From CAVURS01 sp963795385 (GTDB lineage Bacteria; Actinomycetota; Actinomycetes; Actinomycetales; CAVURS01), in contig CAWCHK010000014.1 in assembly GCA_963795385.1 (NCBI GenBank), forward strand, positions 186,001 to 250,000: 64,000 nt of DNA, read 5' to 3'. The position numbers and the translations under genes are program-made. The notes below the pieces were generated by a model. The model did no database searches. It saw nothing but the letters and a program-made list of their open reading frames with translations, and was not told where the DNA came from. Shown piece by piece: positions 53,359 to 62,700 of the stretch. Numbering within the stretch: position 1 is the stretch's first letter; each line of letters begins with the position of its first letter.

Positions 53359-55323
53359 GTGACCGACTCTGCCCTGGAAAACCTGTCCACCGAGGAGCGC
53401 CGGTTCGAGCCGCCAGCGGACCTGGCCGAGCACGCCAACCTCAAGGCCGAGGCCTACGACCGGGCGGCCGCCGACCGGCTCGGCTTCTGGGCCGAGCAGG
53501 CCGAGCGGCTGACCTGGGCCACGAAGTGGGACGAGGACAAGGTCCTCGACTGGTCGAACCCGCCGTTCGCCAAATGGTTCGTCGGCGGCAAGCTCAACGC
53601 GGCGTACAACTGCCTGGACCGGCACATCGAGGCGGGCAAGGGTGACAAGGTCGCGTACCACTTCGAGGGCGAGCCGGGCGACACCCGCACGATCACCTAC
53701 GCCGAGCTGCACGAGCAGGTGTGCAAGGCCGCCAACGCGCTGACCGACCTCGGGGTCGAGGCCGGCGACCGGATCGCGATCTACATGCCGATGATCCCCG
53801 AGACGGTCATGGCGATGCTCGCGTGCGCCCGGATCGGCGCGCCCCACACCGTCGTCTTCGGTGGCTTCTCGGCCGACGCGCTGAAGGGCCGGATCCAGGA
53901 CTGCGACGCCCGTGTGGTCATCACCGCCGACGGCGGCTACCGCAAGGGCGCGGCGGCCGCGCTCAAGCCGGCGGTCGACGCGGCCCTGGAGGAGTGCCCG
54001 GACGTCCGCAGCGTGCTCGTCGTACGCCGCACCGGCCAGGACGTCGCCTGGCAGGACGGCCGCGACGTGTGGTGGCACGACGTCGTCGACCCGGCGAGCG
54101 CGGACCACACGGCCGAGGCCTTCGACGCCGAGCACCCGCTCTACGTCATGTACACCTCCGGTACGACGGGCAAGCCGAAGGGCATCCTGCACACGACCGG
54201 CGGCTACCTGACGGGCTGCTCGTACACCCACTGGGGCGTCTTCGACATCAAGCCGGACACCGACGTCTGCTGGACGGCCGCCGACATCGGCTGGGTCACC
54301 GGCCACAGCTACATCGTCTACGGGCCGCTCGCCAACGGCGTGACCCAGGTGATGTACGAGGGCACGCCGGACACCCCGCACCAGGGCCGCTGGTGGGAGA
54401 TCATCCAGAAGTACAAGGTGACGATCCTCTACTGCGCGCCGACCGCAATCCGGACCTTCATGAAGTGGGGCGCGCAGATCCCCGACAAGTTCGACCTGTC
54501 GACCCTGCGGCTGATCGGGAGTGTGGGGGAGCCGATCAACCCGGAGGCGTACATCTGGTACCGCAAGACCATCGGCGGCGAGCGCTGCCCGGTCGTCGAC
54601 ACGTGGTGGCAGACCGAGACCGGCTCGATCATGATCAGCCCGTTGCCGGGCGTGACCGCCGGAAAGCCAGGCGCCGCAATGACTCCGCTCCCCGGAGTGA
54701 GCGCCGACGTCGTCGACGACGAGGGCAACTCCGTGCCCGACGGGTCCGGCGGCTACCTGGTCCTGACCGAGCCGTGGCCCGCGATGCTGCGCACCCTGTG
54801 GGGCGACGACGACCGCTACCAGGAGACCTACTGGTCGCGGTTCCCCGGTCGCTACTTCGCCGGCGACGGGGCGAAGAAGGACAGCGACGGTGACATCTGG
54901 CTGCTCGGCCGGGTCGACGACGTGATGAACGTCAGCGGCCACCGGCTGTCGACCACCGAGATCGAGTCCGCGCTGGTGTCCCACCCGAAGGTCGCAGAGG
55001 CGGCCGTCGTGGGCGCGGCCGACGACATGACCGGGCAGGCGATCTGCGCGTTCGTCATCCTGCGCAGCGAGGCCGGCGACGGCGGCCCGGACGTCGTCAA
55101 GGAGCTGCGCGACCACGTGGCCAAGGAGATCGGCCCGATCGCCCGGCCGCGGCAGATCATGATCGTGGCCGAGCTGCCCAAGACCCGCTCCGGCAAGATC
55201 ATGCGCCGCCTGCTGAAGGACGTGGCCGAGAACCGCGAGGTCGGCGACGTCACCACGCTGGCCGACTCCACCGTCATGGACCTGATCAAGGAGGGCCTCA
55301 GCTCCGGCAGCTCCGAGGAGTAG
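53359..55323 (+). CDS. acs: acetyl-CoA synthetase
   Basis: A 654-residue AMP-forming acetate-CoA ligase. YTSGTTGKPKGILHTTGGY is the P-loop/A3 motif, WWQTETGSIMISP the substrate-pocket motif, and RSGKIMRR near the end carries the catalytic lysine whose acetylation inactivates Acs in other bacteria. It feeds acetate taken up by ActP/SatP into acetyl-CoA. GTG 53359 follows GAGGAGAG; a GTG at 53344 would add five residues. The gene is 61 bases after satP and is followed by glycerol kinase. Confidence 0.95.
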   Translation: MTDSALENLSTEERRFEPPADLAEHANLKAEAYDRAAADRLGFWAEQAERLTWATKWDEDKVLDWSNPPFAKWFVGGKLNAAYNCLDRHIEAGKGDKVAYHFEGEPGDTRTITYAELHEQVCKAANALTDLGVEAGDRIAIYMPMIPETVMAMLACARIGAPHTVVFGGFSADALKGRIQDCDARVVITADGGYRKGAAAALKPAVDAALEECPDVRSVLVVRRTGQDVAWQDGRDVWWHDVVDPASADHTAEAFDAEHPLYVMYTSGTTGKPKGILHTTGGYLTGCSYTHWGVFDIKPDTDVCWTAADIGWVTGHSYIVYGPLANGVTQVMYEGTPDTPHQGRWWEIIQKYKVTILYCAPTAIRTFMKWGAQIPDKFDLSTLRLIGSVGEPINPEAYIWYRKTIGGERCPVVDTWWQTETGSIMISPLPGVTAGKPGAAMTPLPGVSADVVDDEGNSVPDGSGGYLVLTEPWPAMLRTLWGDDDRYQETYWSRFPGRYFAGDGAKKDSDGDIWLLGRVDDVMNVSGHRLSTTEIESALVSHPKVAEAAVVGAADDMTGQAICAFVILRSEAGDGGPDVVKELRDHVAKEIGPIARPRQIMIVAELPKTRSGKIMRRLLKDVAENREVGDVTTLADSTVMDLIKEGLSSGSSEE

Positions 55324-55344
55324 GTCCCTGGCAGGATCGGTGCC

Positions 55345-56872
55345 ATGTCTGATCGCCGGGGCCGGTACGTCGCGTCGATCGACCAGGGCACGACGAGTAC
55401 GCGCTGCATGGTGTTCGACCACGCGCGGCCGGGTTGTCGCCCGCGCGCAGGCCGAGCACCGGCAGCACCTCCCGCGCGCCGGCTGGGTCGAGCACGACGC
55501 GACCGAGATCTGGGCCACGACCCGGCGGGTCTGCGAGGAGGCGCTGGCGAGCGCCGACCTGACCGCCGCCGACATCGCCGCGGTCGGCATCACGAACCAG
55601 CGGGAGACGACGCTCGTGTGGGACCGGGCGACCGGCGAGCCGATCCACCGGGCCATCGTGTGGCAGGACACCCGGACCGACGGCATCTGCGCCGAGCTGG
55701 GCGCTCTCGGCGGCGGCGCCCAGCGCTACCAGGACCGCACCGGGCTGCCGCTCGCGACGTACTTCGCCGGACCCAAGATCCGCTGGATCCTCGACCACGT
55801 GGACGGCGCCCGCGAGCGGGCCGAGGCCGGCGAGCTGGCCTTCGGCACGATGGACAGCTGGCTGGTCTGGAACCTGACCGGCGGCGCCAGCGGCGGGCGC
55901 CACCTCACCGATGTCACCAACGCCTCGCGGACGATGCTGATGGACCTGCGATCGCTGACCTGGGCCGACGACATCGCCGCCGAGATGGGCGTCCCGCTGG
56001 CGATGCTGCCCGAGATCCGTTCCAGCAGTGAGGTGTACGCCGAGACGACCGGGCTGGACGTCCTGTCTGGTGTGCCCATCGCGGGCATCCTGGGCGACCA
56101 GCAGGCGGCGACCTTCGGCCAGGCCTGCTTCGCCCCGGGCATGGCCAAGAACACCTACGGCACGGGCAACTTCCTGCTCCTCAACACCGGCTCGGAGCCG
56201 GTCCGCTCCGAGCACGGTCTGCTCACGACGCCGGCGTACCGGATCGGCGACGCGGACCCGGTCTACGCGCTCGAGGGCGCGATCGCGGTCACCGGCTCGC
56301 TCGTGCAGTGGCTGCGGGACAACCTCGCGATGATCAAGGACGCCAACGAGATCGAAGCCCTCGCCCGGACCGTCGAGGACAACGGCGGGGCGTACGTCGT
56401 GCCGGCCTTCTCCGGACTGTTCGCGCCGTACTGGCGGGCCGATGCCCGCGGCGCCGTCGTCGGCCTGACCCGCTTCGTCAACCGCGGGCACCTGGCCCGG
56501 GCCGCCCTGGAGGCCACGGCCTTCCAGACCCGCGAGGTGGTGGAAGCCATGCGGGCCGACTCCGGCGTCGAGCTGACCGAGCTGCGGGTCGACGGCGGCA
56601 TGGTGGCCAACGAGCTGCTCATGCAGATCCAGGCCGACCAGCTCGGCGTACCGGTGGTGCGCCCGGTCGTGGCCGAGACGACCGCCCTCGGCGCGGCGTA
56701 TGCCGCCGGCCTCGCGGTCGGCTACTGGGCCAACACCGATGAGCTGCAACGGAACTGGGCGGTCGACCGCCGGTGGCAGCCCCAGGTCGACGAGACTCGG
56801 CGGGCCGCGGAGTACGCGCAGTGGAAGAAGGCCGTCACCCGCACGTTCGACTGGGTCGACGGCTCGTCGTAG
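55345..56872 (+). CDS. glpK: glycerol kinase (frameshift near 55426)
   Basis: Read across one extra C at about 55426 it is a 508-residue FGGY kinase making glycerol-3-phosphate. ASIDQGTTSTRCMVFDHA opens the ATP-binding fold, GITNQRETTLVWDRATGEP and WQDTRTD are the glycerol-site segments, GILGDQQAATFGQACF and YGTGNFLLLNTG the second phosphate loop, and RVDGGMVANELLMQ the C-terminal motif. The repaired junction (DHAGRVVARAQAEH) fits the family exactly, so the shift looks like a sequencing error. No glycerol facilitator or glpD is adjacent. Confidence 0.92.
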
Positions 56873-56895
56873 CGCTGCGCGGGTGCCTGCGGCCG

Positions 56896-56901
56896 TAGGG
56901 T
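56896..56901 (+). promoter_or_regulatory. -10 box of the thioesterase gene (leaderless)
   Basis: TAGGGT followed by exactly six bases and the ATG at 56908. Confidence 0.55.
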
Positions 56902-56907
56902 GCTGTC

Positions 56908-57357
56908 ATGGCCGAGGCGACCGACCCCCTGACCGTCGAGGAGCTCTTCACCAAGGGCTTCACCTCCGGCCTCGGCCTGCGGGTCGAGGACGCGAGCGGT
57001 GACCGGCTGGTGCTGCGCTGGGCCGTCGAGCCGCAGCAGTGGCAGCCCTACGGCATCACCCACGGCGGCGTCTACTGCACCGTCGTCGAGACCGTCGCGA
57101 GCATCGCCGGGGCCCTGTGGCTGGGGGACGACGGGCAGGTCGTCGGCGTCTCCAACCACACGGACTTCCTGCGCGCCGTGCGCGAGGGCGAGCTGGTCGC
57201 GACCGGCACGCCGATCCACCGCGGCCGGCTGCAACAGCTGTGGCTGGTCGAGATCCACGACGAGCAGGAGCGGCTGGTCGCCCGCGGGCAGGTCCGGCTG
57301 CAGAACCTGCGCACCGGCGACCGGCCGGTCCAGCCGTCCGCGGCCGAGCCCGGTTAG
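56908..57357 (+). CDS. PaaI-type hotdog thioesterase
   Basis: A 149-residue hotdog-fold protein. QPYGITHGGVYCTVVETVAS is the conserved H-G-G loop and catalytic helix of the PaaI/YdiI group that hydrolyses acyl- or aryl-CoA; SNHTDFLRAVREGELVATGT and LVEIHDEQERLVARGQVRLQ are the following strands. The exact acyl-CoA is unknown. Its TAG overlaps the stop of the convergent dioxygenase gene. Confidence 0.85.
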   Translation: MAEATDPLTVEELFTKGFTSGLGLRVEDASGDRLVLRWAVEPQQWQPYGITHGGVYCTVVETVASIAGALWLGDDGQVVGVSNHTDFLRAVREGELVATGTPIHRGRLQQLWLVEIHDEQERLVARGQVRLQNLRTGDRPVQPSAAEPG

Positions 57358-58541
57358 ATGTCGTCCGTCCGCCGGCGCTCGGCGTACGCCGCGAGCTCCT
57401 TGCGCAGCGCATCGGCGGCCCAACCCTCGGTCACAGCCCGGGCCACGATCTCGGCCTGGGTCGGCGGGGCCAGGCCGTCCACCGGCTGGTCGCGGTCGAG
57501 GTTGGTGGGGAAGGCGTAGCCCTCCGCGCTGGCGGCGATCGCGTTGGCCAGGGAGCGCTCGTCCCACCCCTCGGCGGCCCGCGCGCTCAGGGCCGGGAAC
57601 ACTGCCGCGGCGACCTTCTCGCGGTCGACCGACTCCATCGCCCGGCCGAACGCCGACGAGATCTGCAGCAGGTTGGCCATCCGCCGGATGTCCGCCGACC
57701 GGTTCGTCCCGGCGGCGTGGAAAAGCGCGGGGTTGAAGAAGGCCGCGTCGCCCTTGGCCAGGGGCAGCTGCACGAAGGTCGCCTCGAAGTACTCCCGCAC
57801 CTCCGGCCGGCGCCAGGCCAGATAGCCGAGCGGGTACTTCTGCGAGTGCGGGAGGTACTGCGTGGGGCCGCTGACCACCGGCATGTCGGTGTGCGCCACG
57901 GCGCCCTGCAGGGTCAGCACCGGCGAGAGCTGGTGCACGTGGGCGGGGAAGCGCTCGACCTGGTCGTCGGTCTGGAAGCCCAGGTGGTAGTCGCGGTGCA
58001 CCGTCTGGGCCTGGCCGCCGGGGTTGACGACGTTGATCTGCGACGTGACCTGGTACGCCGGCCCCAGCCACGCCGTCGCGATGAGGGCCACGATGTCGTT
58101 GGCGTAGTAGTCGACGAAGGCCTCGGGATCGCGAACCGCGAGCTTCTCCAACGCGTTCCACACCCGGTCGTTGGCGCCGGGCTTGGCGAAGTGGTCGCCG
58201 GACGCCCGGCCCGAGGCGTGCTGGTCCGCGATCATCGCGTTGAAGGCACCGGTCGCGCGGTCCACGACCGCCAGGTCGGGGAAGGCCCCGGCGAACACCA
58301 CGAGCCCGGGCCCGTCCATCAGCGCGCGGGCGAGCTCGACCATGACCCCGGTCCGGTCGACGGCCGCGGCCGCGCGCAGTCGGGCGCTGTCGTAGACCAG
58401 GACGTTGCCCTCGACGGCGTCGGCGTACGGATAGTCGGCGAGGTCGGTGCGCTCGGCGACCAGGTCGACGAGGTCCTGGAGCCGCACGTCGGCCTCGAGC
58501 GGCCAGGTCTTCGGGCTGCGGCTGTCGGTCGGCTGGTCCAC
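57354..58541 (-). CDS. phytanoyl-CoA dioxygenase-like Fe(II)/2-oxoglutarate oxygenase
   Basis: A 395-residue protein. QTVHRDYHLGF gives the H-x-D iron ligands, FFNPALFHAAGTNRSADIRR the distal His and the 2-oxoglutarate Arg, as in the PhyH family. HAHQLSPVLTLQGAVAHTDM-type strands surround them. It hydroxylates an unknown substrate. GTG 58541 is chosen for the AGAGG site eight bases upstream. It is divergent from a LacI-family regulator with 108 bases between, so that regulator probably controls it in response to a sugar-like ligand. Confidence 0.82.
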   Translation of the reverse strand: MDQPTDSRSPKTWPLEADVRLQDLVDLVAERTDLADYPYADAVEGNVLVYDSARLRAAAAVDRTGVMVELARALMDGPGLVVFAGAFPDLAVVDRATGAFNAMIADQHASGRASGDHFAKPGANDRVWNALEKLAVRDPEAFVDYYANDIVALIATAWLGPAYQVTSQINVVNPGGQAQTVHRDYHLGFQTDDQVERFPAHVHQLSPVLTLQGAVAHTDMPVVSGPTQYLPHSQKYPLGYLAWRRPEVREYFEATFVQLPLAKGDAAFFNPALFHAAGTNRSADIRRMANLLQISSAFGRAMESVDREKVAAAVFPALSARAAEGWDERSLANAIAASAEGYAFPTNLDRDQPVDGLAPPTQAEIVARAVTEGWAADALRKELAAYAERRRTDDI

Positions 58542-58586
58542 GGGGGATCCTCTCGTGGCGGTGTGGGGCGGTTGTCTGCAACTGTA

Positions 58587-58597
58587 GGAGCGGCTCC
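58587..58597. promoter_or_regulatory. candidate LacI-family operator
   Basis: The palindrome GGAGC-G-GCTCC in the 108-base region between the divergent dioxygenase and LacI genes, 46 bases upstream of the dioxygenase start. It is short for a LacI site and rests on symmetry and place only. Confidence 0.35.
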
Positions 58598-58649
58598 ACC
58601 CCAGGAGCACGTCAGGAACCCATCAAAAACCCCTCAGGAGCGAGGCTTC

Positions 58650-59684
58650 GTGAGCCACCCGTTCCGGGTCCGAGAGATCGCCCTGCAGGCCGGCCTGAGC
58701 GAGGCCACCGTCGACCGGGTCCTGAACGGCCGCAACGGGGTTCGCGACACCACTGCCGCGCAGGTGCATCGGGCGATCGCCGACCTGCGCCGCCAGCAGT
58801 CCCAGATCCAGCTCGGCGGGCGGACCTTCGTCGTCGACGTCGTCATGCAGACACCCGAGCGCTTCTCCGCAGCGGTCCGCAGCGCCTTCGAGGCCGTGCT
58901 GCCGACGCTGCGGCCGGCGCTCGTCCGGGCCCGGTTCGACCTGCGCGAGAGCGGCCCGGCGAGCGACATCGTCGCCGTCCTGGACCGGATCACCCCCGGC
59001 CGCTCGCACGGCGTCCTGCTCAAGGCGCCCGACGTCCCGGAGGTCGTCGACGCGGTCGCGCGGCTCGAGGCCAGAGGCATCCCGGTCGTCACCCTGGTCA
59101 CGGACCTGCCGACCAGCCGGCGGACGGCGTACGTCGGCGTCGACAACCGCTCGGCGGGAGCGACTGCGGCCTACCTCGTGCAGCAGTGGCTGGGCGAGCA
59201 GCCCGGCAGCGTGCTCGTCACCCTCAGCAGTGGATCGTTCCGCGGCGAGGAGGAGCGCGAGATGGGCTTCCGCGCCCAGATGCGGGCGAGCGGGCCCGCC
59301 CGCGGGATCGTCGAGATCACCGAGACCGACGGGGTCGACGAGACCATGGCGACGCTGGTGCAGCAGGCGTTGCGCGCGCACCCCGACATCGCCGCCGTGT
59401 ACTCGATCGGCGGCGGCAACCGGGCGACGGTGCGGGTGTTCGACGAGCTCGGGCGGCGGTGCCGGGTCTTCGTGGCCCACGACCTCGACGAGGACAACGC
59501 CGCCCTCCTGCGCGAAGGGCGGCTGTCGGCGGTCCTGCATCACGACCTCCAGCAGGACCTGCGCCGGGCCGGGCAGCTCGTGCTGCAGGCCCGCGGCGCC
59601 CGGCCCGGTGCCGTCCACACCTGGCCGTCCAGCATCCTGGTCGTGACGCCGTACAACGCTCCGGCCTTCACGCCCACGATCTGA
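58650..59684 (+). CDS. LacI-family transcriptional regulator
   Basis: A 344-residue regulator. FRVREIALQAGLSEATVDRVLNG is the LacI helix-turn-helix and hinge entry (quoted in part: EIALQAGLSEATVDRVLNG). The rest is a ribose-binding-protein-like ligand domain: RTAYVGVDNRSAGATAAYLV, VLVTLSSGSFRGEEEREMGF and AVYSIGGGNRATVRVFDELG. GTG 58650 follows AGGAG and GAGG sites. The divergent dioxygenase is its most likely target; autoregulation is common in the family. Confidence 0.88.
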   Translation: MSHPFRVREIALQAGLSEATVDRVLNGRNGVRDTTAAQVHRAIADLRRQQSQIQLGGRTFVVDVVMQTPERFSAAVRSAFEAVLPTLRPALVRARFDLRESGPASDIVAVLDRITPGRSHGVLLKAPDVPEVVDAVARLEARGIPVVTLVTDLPTSRRTAYVGVDNRSAGATAAYLVQQWLGEQPGSVLVTLSSGSFRGEEEREMGFRAQMRASGPARGIVEITETDGVDETMATLVQQALRAHPDIAAVYSIGGGNRATVRVFDELGRRCRVFVAHDLDEDNAALLREGRLSAVLHHDLQQDLRRAGQLVLQARGARPGAVHTWPSSILVVTPYNAPAFTPTI

Positions 59685-59697
59685 GAGGCTCGCGACG

Positions 59698-61203
59698 ATG
59701 GCTGACGCGACGCACTTCGGCACCGTGATCGGGCTGGCCGCGCTGGTGCTGGTGGCGGCCGTCCTCGGCAACCGGCTGAGCCAGTGGCTGCGGCTGCCCG
59801 CCCCGCTCGTCTTCCTGGTCGCCGCCGCCGTCGCCTCGGACCTGGTCCCCTCGTGGGGGCGGGTCTCGATCGGCACGGTCCAGCAGATCGTGACGGTGGC
59901 GCTGATCGTCATCCTCTTCGACGGCGGCATGCACATCGGCTGGCGACGCTTCCGGGCCAACGCCGGCGCGATCACCTGGCTCGGCGTCGTCGGCACGCTG
60001 GTGACCGCCGGCGCCCTCGCCCTGGTCGGCCACCTCGTGTTCGGCCTCCCCTGGCGCGACGCCCTGCTCGTGGGGACGGCCCTGGCGCCCACCGACCCGG
60101 CGGTGGTCTTCTCGGTCCTGGGCGGCAAGCAGATCGAGGGGCGCGGGGGCGTCATCCTCGAGGGCGAGTCCGGCGCGAACGACCCGGCCGGGATCGCGCT
60201 GATGGCGGCGATCCTCGCGGTCGGCACCGCTAGCGGCGGGGTGAGCGCGGGCCAGGTCGGCCACGGTGTCCTGGAGTTCGTGGTCGAGCTCGTGGTCGGG
60301 GCGGCCGCCGGCTGGCTCGGTGGCCGGGCCGTGCTCTGGGCCGTACGCCGGATCTCGCTGCCCTCCGAGAGCCTCTACCCGCTGCTCGTCCTGGCCTCCG
60401 CCGGCGTGCTCTTCGGCGCGACGACGGTCGTCCACGGCTCGGGCTACCTCGCCGTCTTCGTCGCCGGCATCGTCCTGGGCGACGAGCGCGCGCCGTACAA
60501 GACCGACATCGTCCGGTTCCAGTCCGCGCTGGCCAGCCTCGGCGAGATCATCGCCTTCACCGTCCTCGGCCTGACGGTGCATCTGAGCACGCTCGGGGAC
60601 GGCCAGGCCTGGTCGATCGGCCTCGGGCTCGCGGCGGTCCTCACCCTGCTGGTGCGGCCACTGCTCGTCGGGCTGGTGATGTGGCCGGTCCGGCTGCAGC
60701 GGCCGGAGCGCGTCTTCGTCCTGTGGGCCGGGCTCAAGGGCGCGGTCCCGATCCTGCTGGCGACGTTCGTCCTGCAGGACCGGCTCCGGCACGGTGACCC
60801 GGCCGGCGCCACCCGGCTCTACGACATCGTGGTCGTGGTCGTCGCGTTCTCCGTGCTGGTCCAGGGCGGCCTCGTGCCGGCGGTCGCGCGGTGGGTCGGG
60901 CTGCCGATGCGGGACGTCCAGCCCCAGCCCTGGGCCGCGGGCGTCCGCCTCACCGTCGAGCCCGCCGACCTGCGGCACTACCTGGTCGCGCCGTCGTCGC
61001 CGGCGGACGGCCTGTCCATCCGCGACCTGCCGGTCGGGGAGGACGTCTGGGTCAGCCTGGTGGTGCGCGCCGGCGGACTCGTCCAGGTCCGGGCCGACAC
61101 CGTCCTGAACGCCGGGGACGACGTCGCCGTCATCGCCGGGCCCGACCAGGTCGACGCCCTCGACGCGGTCTTCGGCAAGCGACCGGGTGGCGCGGTTCAC
61201 TAG
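59698..61203 (+). CDS. CPA1-type K+/H+ or Na+/H+ antiporter with TrkA-C domain
   Basis: A 501-residue membrane protein with ~12 helices. GTALAPTDPAVVFSVLGGKQ and EGESGANDPAGIALM carry the acidic N-D site of CPA1 (NhaP/CvrA-like) antiporters. Residues ~405-495 are a TrkA-C (RCK_C) domain (LSIRDLPVGEDVWVSLVVRA, LNAGDDVAVIAGPDQVDAL), typical of NhaP2/CvrA, which exports K+ at high level. ATG 59698 is 13 bases after the LacI stop; common transcription is possible but function does not obviously connect. Confidence 0.87.
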   Translation: MADATHFGTVIGLAALVLVAAVLGNRLSQWLRLPAPLVFLVAAAVASDLVPSWGRVSIGTVQQIVTVALIVILFDGGMHIGWRRFRANAGAITWLGVVGTLVTAGALALVGHLVFGLPWRDALLVGTALAPTDPAVVFSVLGGKQIEGRGGVILEGESGANDPAGIALMAAILAVGTASGGVSAGQVGHGVLEFVVELVVGAAAGWLGGRAVLWAVRRISLPSESLYPLLVLASAGVLFGATTVVHGSGYLAVFVAGIVLGDERAPYKTDIVRFQSALASLGEIIAFTVLGLTVHLSTLGDGQAWSIGLGLAAVLTLLVRPLLVGLVMWPVRLQRPERVFVLWAGLKGAVPILLATFVLQDRLRHGDPAGATRLYDIVVVVVAFSVLVQGGLVPAVARWVGLPMRDVQPQPWAAGVRLTVEPADLRHYLVAPSSPADGLSIRDLPVGEDVWVSLVVRAGGLVQVRADTVLNAGDDVAVIAGPDQVDALDAVFGKRPGGAVH

Positions 61204-61269
61204 GCTCGGCCCGGACGTGTGGCAGGACAGGTGCCCACGGGTGCGGCCGAGGAGAGGCGAGGGTTCACG

Positions 61270-61720
61270 ATGTCTGGTGCGGGGACACCATCCGGGGTCG
61301 GACGGCCGGTCGGCGCTCCCGAGACCCCCGGCGGCGAGCGCACGCTCGGCCAGCTCGTGGCCGACGCCAGCAAGGACCTCTCGACCATCGTCCGGTCCGA
61401 GATCGCCCTGGCCAAGGCCGAGCTGCAGCGGGACGTCGTCGCCGGAGCGCTGGGCGCGGCGATGTTCCTCGTCGCCGCCGTCTTCGCGTTCCTCGCCCTG
61501 ATCCTGCTGCTCATCGCCGCCGCCTACGGCCTGGTCGCCGCCGGTCTCGTCGCCGTGGCTGGCCTTCCTCATCGTCGGCGCGGTGCTGCTGCTCATCGGG
61601 CTCGTGCTCGTCTTCGTCGGCAAGTCGCGGCTGGGCAAGATCAAGCCGCCGGAGCGGACCATCCGCTCCACCAAGGAGACCGTGGCCGCCCTGAAGCAGG
61701 CCCGCTCCAGCGACGGCTGA
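61270..61720 (+). CDS. actinobacterial holin-X-like membrane protein (frameshift near 61558)
   Basis: Read across one extra G at about 61558 it is a 149-residue protein. After an unstructured start comes TLGQLVADASKDLSTIVRSE and IALAKAELQRDVVAGALGAA, then two long hydrophobic helices and a basic tail (GKSRLGKIKPPERTIRST). This is the Phage_holin_3_6 / 'putative actinobacterial holin-X' layout, a chromosomal family often found beside hydrolases and of uncertain role. GAGGG upstream supports ATG 61270. No phage genes are near. Confidence 0.8.
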
Positions 61721-61738
61721 GCGGCCGTCCGGGCTGCC

Positions 61739-62657
61739 GTGCGCACGTCCGCCGTCGACGCGTCGTACGTCCTGGTCGAGGGGCCGTGGGAGCACCGGTT
61801 CGTCGCCGCGGGCGGCAGCCGCTTCCACGTCGCCGAGCTGGGCGAGGGCCCGCTCGTCCTACTCCTGCATGGCTTCCCGCAGTTCTGGTGGGCCTGGAGG
61901 CACCAGCTCGTGACCCTGGCCGCCGCCGGCTACCGGGTCGCGGCGATGGACCTGCGCGGCTACGGCGCGTCGGACAAGACCCCGCACGGCTACGACACGA
62001 TCACCTCGGCGGCCGACGTCGCGAGCGTCATCCGCTCGCTGGGTGAGCCGGACGCCACGGTCATCGGCCACGACTGGGGCGGCTGGGTGGCCTGGTCGAT
62101 GCCCGGGCTGGAGCCGCGGGTGACCCGGGCCGTGGCCTCCCTCGGCATGCCGCACCCGGCCCGGATGCGGGCGGCCGCGCTCCGCTCGGCGGGCCCAGCG
62201 CAAGGCCCTGCGCTGGCTCGGGCCGCAGCAGGTGCCGTTCTGGCCCGAGCGCTACCTGACCAGGCCGGCGTACGTCGCGAAGGTCCTGGACGCCTGGTCC
62301 GGCCCCGGCTGGCCGAGCCAGGAGGAGGTCACCCGGTACGCCACGGCGGCCGGGATCCCGTTCGTCGCGCACTCGGCGGCGGAGTACTACCGGTGGCTCG
62401 TGCGATCGCAGCCGCGCCGGGACGGCCGCCGCTTCCGCGCGGGCATCCAGGCACCGGTCGCCGTCCCGGTCCTGCAGGTCCATGGCGCCTCGGACGGCCT
62501 CGTCCTCCCGGCGTCGGCCGGGAGCGCGCGGTACGTCAGCTCGGCGTACCGGTTCGAGCTGGTCGAGGGCGCCGGGCACTTCCTGCCCGAGGAGCGCCCG
62601 GCCCTGGTGGGCGAGGTGCTCACCGACTGGCTGGACTCCCTTCCGCCGCAGGCCTGA
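61739..62657 (+). CDS. epoxide-hydrolase-like alpha/beta hydrolase (frameshift near 62192)
   Basis: Read across one extra G at about 62192 it is a 305-residue enzyme. LLLHGFPQFWWAWRHQL is the oxyanion (HGxP) motif, VIGHDWGGWVAW has Asp as nucleophile as in epoxide hydrolases and haloalkane dehalogenases, DGLVLPAS supplies the acid region and EGAGHFLPEE the histidine. The epoxide-hydrolase-type cap (two tyrosines, e.g. SAAEYYRWL) is present. Start GTG 61739 is 18 bases after the holin stop. The frame repair gives AQRKALRWLGPQQVPFWPE, which fits the family. Confidence 0.83.
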
Positions 62658-62700
62658 GCCCAGATCCAGCCCGTACGCCGGGTCGGTCCGGGCTCAGGCC
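62651..62700. terminator. bidirectional terminator between convergent genes
   Basis: GGCCTGAGCCC (62651-62661) and its exact complement GGGCTCAGGCC (62690-62700) enclose 28 bases with an inner AGCCCG/CGGGCT pairing. Both arms include the stop codons of the hydrolase and of the convergent MFS gene. Confidence 0.65.
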
